A stretch of 64,000 bases of DNA from contig DATMXP010000022.1 of NCBI GenBank assembly GCA_035561515.1, positions 93,689 to 157,688 of the forward strand, given 5' to 3'. The notes under the pieces were generated by a model. The model made no database searches, had not been told where the DNA came from, and worked only from the letters and a program-made list of their open reading frames with translations. This DNA is from Terriglobales bacterium (GTDB lineage: Bacteria; Acidobacteriota; Terriglobia; Terriglobales; Acidobacteriaceae). Of the stretch, positions 58,368 through 64,000 are shown piece after piece. Within the stretch, counting starts at the first letter, position 1. Each line of letters starts with the position of its first letter. The translations under genes and the position numbers were made by a program.

Positions 58368-59714
58368 ATGAAGCGAACCCTCGCGATGGTTCTGGCAGTA
58401 GTCGCCTTTGTATCCATTGTTACAGCCCAGCAGCGCACCAACACCCCTGCCATTACCTACATCCGGGCAGGCCGATTGTTTGACGCGACCGGCGATAAGT
58501 TGAGAACGAACGTGGTCATTATTTTGGAAGGCGACCGCATTCGGCAGGTTGCGCCAGCCAACGAGGTTCAGATCGCCCCGGGAGCTACGCTCGTGGATCT
58601 CTCCAATGCCACCGTCCTGCCTGGGCTCATCGATTGCCACACCCATCTCGGCTCTCGCGCCGACCATTACGCCGAGATCTACGACTTCAAGGACACACCT
58701 TTCGACAGCGCTTTCAACGGCGTCCTGAATACTCGCAAGACCCTGATGGCCGGGTTTACCACCGTTCGCGACCTCGGTTCCATCGCATTCCTCGGAGTTG
58801 ACTTGCGAAACGCGGTCAACCGTGGCGACCTGATTGGACCTCGCATCGTCGCCTCCGGACCAGGTATCTCGATCACCGGAGGCCATGGAGACCTCAACAA
58901 CTATGCGCCTCAGGTGGAGTACAAGTGGTTTCCCGAAGAGCGCGGCTTTGCCATCGCCGATGGTACCGATCAGATGCGCCACACCATTCGCGCGCAGGTG
59001 AAATACAACGTTGACCTTATCAAGGTCATATCGACCGGAGGCGTGCTCTCAAAGGGCGACGATCCCGGCGCGCCGCAGTACACCCTCGATGAGTTGAAGG
59101 CTGCCGCCGACGAGGCGCACATGGCCGGACGAAAGATTGCGTCGCATGCTCATGGCCCGGAAGGCATCAAGCGTGCCATTTTGGCCGGCGTCGATTCCGT
59201 TGAGCACGCGTCTCTCGTGGATGACGAGGGCATCAAGTTGGCGAAGGAACGTGGGACCTATTTTGTGATGGACATCTACAACGACGATTACCTGCTCGGG
59301 AAAGCGATTGAACTCGGCCTGCCCAGGGAGAACATCGAGAAGGAAAAGATTGTGGGCCGCCTCCAGCGGGAGAACTTCCAGAAAGCGTTCAAAGCCGGAG
59401 TGAAGATGGCTTTCGGTACGGATGCCGGCGTGTATCCACACGGCGATAACGCCCGGCAGTTCGCTTTCATGGTGCGTTTCGGTATGACTCCCGCCGAGGC
59501 GATCCGTGCCGCAACCTTCAACGCCGCCGACCTCCTCGGCCGGTCGAAAGACATCGGCACGATTGAAGCAGGAAAGCTGGCGGACCTCATCGCCGTAACC
59601 GGCGACCCGCTCCAGGATGTGCGCGTGCTCGAGAATGTCGGCTTCGTGATGAAAGGCGGCGTGATCTACAAGGATGTGGTGACGGGTAAAAACCTCGCCG
59701 TGGCGGCCGACTAG
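58368..59714 (+). CDS. Secreted amidohydrolase (imidazolonepropionase-like)
   Basis: 448 aa from ATG 58368 with GGAG upstream; a frame extension to 58323 is less likely. Signal peptide MKRTLAMVLAVVAFVSIVTAQ. Metal-binding motifs: LIDCHTHLG (HxH), the carbamylated-Lys candidate in VDLIKVISTGG, IASHAHG, DSVEHAS and FGTDAGVYPHG (Asp). C-terminal ATFNAADLLG...GTIEAGKLADLIAVTGDPL is typical. Likely hydrolyses a peptide (Xaa-Pro/Xaa-Arg dipeptidase type) or cyclic amide in the periplasm; substrate unknown. Confidence 0.88.
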   Translation: MKRTLAMVLAVVAFVSIVTAQQRTNTPAITYIRAGRLFDATGDKLRTNVVIILEGDRIRQVAPANEVQIAPGATLVDLSNATVLPGLIDCHTHLGSRADHYAEIYDFKDTPFDSAFNGVLNTRKTLMAGFTTVRDLGSIAFLGVDLRNAVNRGDLIGPRIVASGPGISITGGHGDLNNYAPQVEYKWFPEERGFAIADGTDQMRHTIRAQVKYNVDLIKVISTGGVLSKGDDPGAPQYTLDELKAAADEAHMAGRKIASHAHGPEGIKRAILAGVDSVEHASLVDDEGIKLAKERGTYFVMDIYNDDYLLGKAIELGLPRENIEKEKIVGRLQRENFQKAFKAGVKMAFGTDAGVYPHGDNARQFAFMVRFGMTPAEAIRAATFNAADLLGRSKDIGTIEAGKLADLIAVTGDPLQDVRVLENVGFVMKGGVIYKDVVTGKNLAVAAD

Positions 59715-60193
59715 ATCTTTTTGGCTTGTGGACCATCCGTTGGGAGCGCCAGCAAAAGACTGCCAATGCTTTGCTTCTTCACTGGATGGCGTACATCAGG
59801 AGCAATCTCCGCCAAAGGCTCCAGCACGAATCGGCGCTCGTGCATCGCCGGATGCGGAATGACAAGGTTCGGAATCTTCAATACTTCGTCACCGAACAAA
59901 AGAATATCGATATCGATGATCCGTGGGCCCTTCGGTTGTGTCCGTTCCCGTCCCATCTTTCGCTCAATGCCGAGCACAGCGGTGAGCAGGTCCCGCGGCA
60001 TCTGGTTCGTTTTGAGTTCAACTGCGCAGTTCAGGAACCACGGTTGCTCGGTGAACTCCACCGGTTCGGTTTCATAAAAGGACGACACTTTCCTCACTTC
60101 GCCGAACTCCGAAAGACACCGAATCGCCTCGCGCAGGTTTCCCTCGCGATCTCCGATGTTCGATCCTAGTGATAGATAAGCCGTCTCACTCAC
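59711..60193 (-). CDS. folK: 6-hydroxymethyl-7,8-dihydropterin pyrophosphokinase
   Basis: 160 aa from GTG 60193, where family similarity begins (SETAYLSLGSNIGDREGNL); the frame is open to 60406, but that would overlap murJ and has no similarity. Uses ATP to pyrophosphorylate the pterin in folate synthesis. Conserved TEPVEFTEQPWFLNCAVEL, RTQPKGPRIIDIDILLFGDE and VIPHPAMHERRFVLEPLAEI. Overlaps the convergent amidohydrolase stop by 4 nt. Confidence 0.92.
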   Translation of the reverse strand: MSETAYLSLGSNIGDREGNLREAIRCLSEFGEVRKVSSFYETEPVEFTEQPWFLNCAVELKTNQMPRDLLTAVLGIERKMGRERTQPKGPRIIDIDILLFGDEVLKIPNLVIPHPAMHERRFVLEPLAEIAPDVRHPVKKQSIGSLLLALPTDGPQAKKI

Positions 60194-60281
60194 ACAGATA
60201 TTTGAACATTCATCCGGAAGCTTAGCCACGAATCTCTTTGCGCAACCGTGAGCCTGCGGAAGCCATGTAGAATCGCGGCAG

Positions 60282-61871
60282 ATGTCCACACCTGCGCCAT
60301 CCGGCCTGATGCAGCGCGTACTTCGCGTGCTGCGACCCTCGCACCAGCACTCCGCATTTTCGGCCACATTGCTCCTCATGAGCACGGTGATGCTGTCGCG
60401 CATCATCGGCTACATCCGCGAAGCATACATCGCCTGGGCCTTCGGCGCGGGTCTTCAGACTGACGCTTACGTTGCGGCGTTTACGTTGCCGGATTTCCTG
60501 AACTACATCCTCGCTGGTGGGACGACCTCGATCACCTTCGTCGCGATTTACACACGCTACCTTGCCAATAACGACGAAGAAAGTGCCGACAAAACATTCT
60601 CAGTCATTGTCACCGTGATGTCTGCCGTACTAGTCGTGGGAATCGTGCTGGCGACCATATTTGCGCCACAGATCGTGCGCGTCATTTTTCCCGACTTCAC
60701 GGCCGAACAAGCACAACTCTGTGTCCACCTCACGCGCATCCTGCTTCCGGCGCAGCTCTTCTTTTACGTTGGCGGTGTGATTTCGGCGGTACTTCAGTCG
60801 CACCGGATGTTCCTGTTCCCGTCGTTGAGCCCCATCATCTATAACGTCGGTATCATCCTTGGAGGAATCCTCCTCTCGCGCCAGTTCGGCATTGCCTCAC
60901 TGGCAATCGGAGCCGTCGCTGGAGCCGTGCTGGGGCCATTTCTGATCAACGCGTTGGCGGCCCGCCGGACTTCCATCAAATTTGCCCTAAATTTCGACAT
61001 CGGTGATCCCGGATTTCGTGAGTGGATACGAAAGACGATCCCACTGATGCTCGGTGTCTCGCTGGTCACGGCCGACGATTGGATTCTGCGCTACTTCGCC
61101 TCTGGCGGTGCAGGCGACATTACGCGACTGAACTATGCGAAACGGTTGTTCATGGTGCCGATGGCCGTGCTCGGGCAAGCTGCGGGAGCGGCTTCGCTTC
61201 CATTTTTCGCGCGGTTATTCAATGAGAAGCGTATTGAGGAGTTCTCGCGGTCGGTGAGCGACTCCGTGTATCGCATTTCGGCTGCCTCGTTCCTGATTTC
61301 TGCGTGGATGTTCGCGACGGCGCTGCCGGTCATCGACCTCGTCTACCGTCGCGGACGCTTCACCTTCGCCGACGCCCGCGAAACCGCCGTTTTCTTTCTT
61401 TGGTTCGGACTGTCACTGGCCTTCTGGTCAGCGCAGGCAATCTACTCGCGGGCATTCTATGCGGCAGGCGACACGCTCACACCCATGATCGCAACGTCCG
61501 TCATCACCGTCGCGGTCGTTCCGGTGTACTGGGCACTGTTTCACGGACTCGGAATCGTGGGCCTGGCCATTGCCTCCGATATTGGCATCCTCATGAACAC
61601 CCTGGTGTTTGCCTTCATGCTGAGCCGGGCTGGAACAGTCCCGCTCAGCGCATTGCGCTGGAAGGAACTCGGCAAGGCATTGCTGACGGCGGTGATTGCC
61701 GGCGGACTCAGCTACCAGGTAGCCAATGTGATTCAACTCGACGGATCGCGGGTTCGTGACCTTGAGCGGCTGGCTCTCGCCACATTGACTTGGGGCGCAG
61801 CGGTAGCGGCAGGCCTTTGGATCACCCGCTCGGAACTGCCCATGGCCCTTCGGAGGCGAAAGACCGCTTAG
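60282..61871 (+). CDS. murJ: Lipid II flippase MurJ
   Basis: 529 aa with about 14 membrane helices. Moves lipid II across the inner membrane for peptidoglycan synthesis. Recognised from SRIIGYIREAYIAWAFGAGLQTDAYVAAF, PDFLNYILAGGTTSITFVAI, RILLPAQLFFYVGGVISAVLQS and the late FYAAGDTLTPMI. TAGAAT (60268-60273) is a possible -10 just before the start, again giving a very short leader. Divergent from folK. Confidence 0.92.
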   Translation: MSTPAPSGLMQRVLRVLRPSHQHSAFSATLLLMSTVMLSRIIGYIREAYIAWAFGAGLQTDAYVAAFTLPDFLNYILAGGTTSITFVAIYTRYLANNDEESADKTFSVIVTVMSAVLVVGIVLATIFAPQIVRVIFPDFTAEQAQLCVHLTRILLPAQLFFYVGGVISAVLQSHRMFLFPSLSPIIYNVGIILGGILLSRQFGIASLAIGAVAGAVLGPFLINALAARRTSIKFALNFDIGDPGFREWIRKTIPLMLGVSLVTADDWILRYFASGGAGDITRLNYAKRLFMVPMAVLGQAAGAASLPFFARLFNEKRIEEFSRSVSDSVYRISAASFLISAWMFATALPVIDLVYRRGRFTFADARETAVFFLWFGLSLAFWSAQAIYSRAFYAAGDTLTPMIATSVITVAVVPVYWALFHGLGIVGLAIASDIGILMNTLVFAFMLSRAGTVPLSALRWKELGKALLTAVIAGGLSYQVANVIQLDGSRVRDLERLALATLTWGAAVAAGLWITRSELPMALRRRKTA

Positions 61872-61907
61872 GCTTTCCGGTGACGGAAGACTCGAGGGAA
61901 AAAAGAG

Positions 61908-62114
61908 CTACTTCACCATCCGCATCTTCGACCAGTCATAGGGAAACTTGCGGCCGCAGTCCAGGCACACCACGTAGTGGCTTGGCGCTGAATCGACTAC
62001 GTCCCAATCACCGCTCGCTTTGGCGGTTTTCACCGACGAGGAGGCCGTGAAGGGTTGTGTAGTTCTGCGATGCCGGCAAGACAGGGAGAGAATACTAAGC
62101 AACTTCTGAACCAT
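61908..62114 (-). CDS. Small zinc-ribbon-like protein (CLDCGRKF type)
   Basis: 68 aa; the C-terminal half SHYVVCLDCGRKFPYDWSKMRMVK is the conserved part, with one CxxC, and such short proteins recur in acidobacterial genomes. The N-terminal half (CRHRRTTQPF) has another Cys. Function unknown. Confidence 0.65.
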   Translation of the reverse strand: MVQKLLSILSLSCRHRRTTQPFTASSSVKTAKASGDWDVVDSAPSHYVVCLDCGRKFPYDWSKMRMVK

Positions 62115-62138
62115 AGGGGACCTACAGACGGATGCATA

Positions 62139-62160
62139 CGGGTGCCGCGAACGGCACCCG
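62139..62160 (-). terminator. Hairpin downstream of bactofilin gene
   Basis: CGGGTGCCG and CGGCACCCG pair perfectly (9 bp) around a 4-nt loop, 30 bp beyond the bactofilin stop. No T-run, so termination efficiency is uncertain. Confidence 0.5.
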
Positions 62161-62189
62161 TGCTCCCGAACAAGAAAGACTCGTCCGCG

Positions 62190-62708
62190 TTACCGCGCGG
62201 CTGCGGTGGCTTCCGCCGTATCCTTCGCTTCGCCGTTGGGCTTGCGATCGGCCGATTGGCCGGGCTTGCGGATATCGATGCCGCCCTTGAAGAAGGCGCC
62301 ATCTTCGATCGAGATACGCTGGGCAACGACATCGCCCGTCAGCGAGCCTTCCGTACGGATGTCCACGCGATCGCTCGCGGCCAGATTACCGCGAACCTTG
62401 CCGAGTACGACGATCTCACGAGCCGAAATATTGGCGTTCACCACGCCGTTGCGTCCGACGGTGACGCGGTTGCCGGAGAGGTTAATGGAACCTTCCACGC
62501 GGCCATCGATATAAAGCGATTCGGATCCGGTGACTTCGCCCTTGATCACAAGCGATTTGCCGATGGTGGCCTGATCGGCGGTGTTCAGGGTGGCGTTGCG
62601 GGGTGCGGTGACGGGCGTGGGTTCGTTCACGGTCGTCGGGGTTGGCGTCGGACGCTGCGGCTCCGGCGTGTGCTGGCTAGGTTGCTGCTGATTGGTGGGC
62701 TTCCACAT
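62190..62708 (-). CDS. Bactofilin (polymer-forming cytoskeletal protein)
   Basis: 172 aa. A Pro/Thr/Gln-rich disordered N-terminus (about 40 residues) precedes the bactofilin beta-helix: ATIGKSLVIKGEVTGSESLYIDGRVEGSINL..., VTVGRNGVVNANISAREIVVLGKVRGNL, with the G-x-V-x-G periodicity of stacked turns, and a charged Ala-rich end. Bactofilins polymerise without nucleotide and shape cells or anchor proteins. Confidence 0.93.
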   Translation of the reverse strand: MWKPTNQQQPSQHTPEPQRPTPTPTTVNEPTPVTAPRNATLNTADQATIGKSLVIKGEVTGSESLYIDGRVEGSINLSGNRVTVGRNGVVNANISAREIVVLGKVRGNLAASDRVDIRTEGSLTGDVVAQRISIEDGAFFKGGIDIRKPGQSADRKPNGEAKDTAEATAAAR

Positions 62709-63050
62709 TTACTTCTACATCCTTTCTTGCGGGGGATAGGTATTTTGTATCGCACACGAATGACCAAACATTTCCTCAGCCTCCGCGTAACCAGCGCGTT
62801 CGTGAGTCACTGAATCTAAAGGCGAGTTTCTGGATTGTCGTTGTGTCGCGATCTCGTGGCGATACCGGCGCCACGAAAACTTTCCTCAACCATGCAAATT
62901 GTGCTGGTCACGCTCAGTACGATATATCCGAAGAAGTACCTATACAAGCCAGCTTCATTCCCTAGTACTGTGGATAAGGTGAAATTCCGTCCAGGGCGTG
63001 TCATTTCCGCTGGCTCTCGTTCGACATACTGGTGAGGAGTTAAAACCTAC
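62709..63050. other. Intergenic stretch, no gene seen
   Basis: 342 bp between divergent genes. It contains a small GTGGCG/CGCCAC hairpin near 62,859-62,878. GAGGAG at 63033-63038 is 12 nt from the next ATG. A weak leftward frame (62816-63004) has no protein-like features. Promoters for both flanking genes must lie here but none is clear. Confidence 0.5.
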
Positions 63051-63521
63051 ATGTCGAAGATCAGTCCGTTTTTGTGGTTCAACAACGAGGCCGAGGAGGC
63101 CGCCCGCTTCTATACCTCCATTTTCAAGAACTCGAAGATCACAAAAATCAGCCGCTATGGCGACTCCGCCCCGATGCCGAAGGGGACCGTCATGGTGGTG
63201 GAGTTTGAAATGAACGGGCAGACGTTCATGGCGCTCAACGGCGGCCCGGTGTTCAAGTTCAACGAGTCGGTCTCGTTCGTCGTCCACTGCGAGAACCAGG
63301 AGGAGGTTGATTACTACTGGGAGAAGCTGACGCAGGGCGGCAAGGAAGTGCAGTGCGGCTGGCTCAAGGACAAGTACGGCCTTTCCTGGCAGGTGGTACC
63401 CACGGCTCTCGGGAGGCTGACGAGCAGCGGCGACGCCGCTCAGTCCAGCCGGGTGATGGCTGCCCTGATGAAGATGGTAAAGCTGGATATCGCCGCGCTC
63501 GAGGCGGCGGCGAAGGGCTAG
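63051..63521 (+). CDS. VOC superfamily protein (PhnB/3-demethylubiquinone-methyltransferase-like)
   Basis: 156 aa. Starts ISPFLWFNNEAEEAARFYTSIFKNSKI, then MVVEFEMNGQTFMALNGGPVFKFNESVSFVV and CGWLKDKYGLSWQVVP, the pattern of the PhnB-type glyoxalase fold family. Despite frequent annotation as a methyltransferase this fold is not one. Exact activity unknown. Confidence 0.88.
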   Translation: MSKISPFLWFNNEAEEAARFYTSIFKNSKITKISRYGDSAPMPKGTVMVVEFEMNGQTFMALNGGPVFKFNESVSFVVHCENQEEVDYYWEKLTQGGKEVQCGWLKDKYGLSWQVVPTALGRLTSSGDAAQSSRVMAALMKMVKLDIAALEAAAKG

Positions 63522-63523
63522 CG

Positions 63524-63793
63524 CTAAGTACCGAACCGTTCAGCGGCGCGGGCCTTCGCCTTGGCGGCTTCTTCTTCCCGGTTGCGCGGCGGCGCCGAGG
63601 TTTGCAGCGTGAGCAGCAGGCGGGTGGCGATGGCGGAGATCTCTTCCACGGCGGCGTTGAACGGTTCTTCGTTCGATTTCGATGGCTTATTGAAGCCCGA
63701 GATCTTTCGCACGAACTGAAGCGAGGCGGCACGCACCTCGTCGTCGGTGACCGGCGGGTCGAAGTTGAACAGAATTTTGATGTTGCGGCACAT
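63524..63793 (-). CDS. DUF2277 family protein
   Basis: 89 aa beginning MCRNIKILFNFDPPVTDDEVRAASLQFVRKISG, the diagnostic start of DUF2277, followed by KPSKSNEEPFNAAVEEIS and a charged tail. Function unknown. Convergent with the VOC gene, 2 nt apart. Confidence 0.92.
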   Translation of the reverse strand: MCRNIKILFNFDPPVTDDEVRAASLQFVRKISGFNKPSKSNEEPFNAAVEEISAIATRLLLTLQTSAPPRNREEEAAKAKARAAERFGT

Positions 63794-63857
63794 CTCGGCT
63801 CACCCCTTTCAGCCTATTTTAGACTGCCGGCACATCTGCTCCTGCGTAGCTCGATTT

Positions 63858-63990
63858 GTGGGTCCCCCCACCCCCCTCCCGGATTTGAAAACAAACCACT
63901 TACACGACAGACTATGAAAACAAAGGACTTATAAGTTGCTGATTCTACAGCTACTTACAACATCAATTTGATAACAAAGGACTTAGCTGC
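63858..63990. repeat. C-rich plus ACAAAGGACTT intergenic element
   Basis: A run of GTCCCCCCACCCCCCTCCC (about 63,862-63,880) is followed by three related words: GAAAACAAACCACTTA (about 63,887), GAAAACAAAGGACTTA (63,915-63,931) and GATAACAAAGGACTTA (63,970-63,985). This 207-bp end of the window has no gene. I recall similar intergenic repeats in acidobacterial genomes, but cannot check that here. Confidence 0.5.
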
Positions 63991-64000
63991 GAGGCACAAG

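Noticed and set aside
60194..60406. 71-codon N-terminal extension of FolK
   Set aside because: It overlaps the start of murJ on the other strand and has no family similarity.
62816..63004. Leftward 62-codon frame
   Set aside because: No supporting start signal or protein-like pattern; left as intergenic.
1..64000. CRISPR arrays, rRNA genes, IS elements
   Set aside because: No regularly spaced identical repeats, rRNA sequence or transposase gene were seen; the only recombinase is the integrase, and the regular repeats are coding.

Overview
The window holds most of an integrated siphovirus prophage (about 1-44,108) followed by about 20 kb of host chromosome (44,109-64,000). The host genes suggest a Gram-negative bacterium, most likely an acidobacterium: MurJ, bactofilin, an M28/PA peptidase, a DUF2277 protein, a short protein with the CLDCGRKF zinc-ribbon pattern, and a fused cyclic-nucleotide-binding/thioredoxin-reductase-like flavoprotein. 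The taxon is inferred from gene content only.

Prophage layout. A tyrosine recombinase gene (39-893) and its terminator lie at the left edge. The right boundary is a 3'-terminal fragment of a tRNA-Pro(TGG) gene (44,060-44,108), so the element probably sits in a tRNA-Pro gene whose intact copy is just left of the window. Next come a replication initiator with an apparent lambda-style origin inside its gene (1.3-2.3 kb), a chain of tiny overlapping genes (2.3-3.5 kb), and two leftward genes (3.5-4.5 kb). The packaging/head module (4.7-14.2 kb) carries a DUF5681-type terminase small subunit candidate, small proteins including an Hjc-like nuclease, large terminase, portal, Mu F-like head protein, protease with a probable nested scaffold, and major capsid protein. 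Repeat-rich virion proteins follow (14.3-17.1 kb). A restriction-modification cassette (17.2-20.6 kb) interrupts the late region. Then come connector and tail genes in canonical order: head-tail connector, HK97 gp10-like, terminator, tail tube, gpG/gpGT frameshift pair, tape measure, DUF2460, DUF2163, NlpC/P60, tail tip, a 1301-aa repeat protein (20.7-36.8 kb). Lysis genes lie at 36.9-38.4 kb (+) and 39.4-41.0 kb (-). Two sigma-factor-like genes (38.4-39.2 kb minus and 41.9-42.6 kb plus) flank this area. Three NUMOD3-type homing endonucleases (two GIY-YIG, one endonuclease VII-like) sit between structural or lysis genes.

The most unusual signal is a 9-mer, CCGTATGAG, found at seven sites, always on the coding strand just before the first gene of a transcription unit, on both strands, often after a terminator or an opposing gene. 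Its ATG opens a minimal reading frame (ATG-AGN, then a stop within 1-3 codons at six of seven sites). That stop usually lies 0-12 nt before the real start codon, and those starts mostly lack a good Shine-Dalgarno. An eighth, imperfect copy lies inside the protease gene exactly ahead of the in-frame internal start expected for a nested scaffold. It could be a phage-specific promoter (two sigma-like proteins are encoded), a start-stop minigene used for reinitiation, or both.

Host region. After attR come a membrane protein, the cNMP/TrxR-like oxidoreductase with a UBP zinc finger protein, an acyl-CoA carboxylase carboxyltransferase subunit, secreted proteins, a TIGR01777 epimerase, an M28 peptidase, a heme cluster hemE-hemH-hemY with a perfect CRP-type site upstream, an acyltransferase, an amidohydrolase, folK, murJ, bactofilin, a VOC protein and DUF2277. 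The window ends in a C-rich intergenic repeat.
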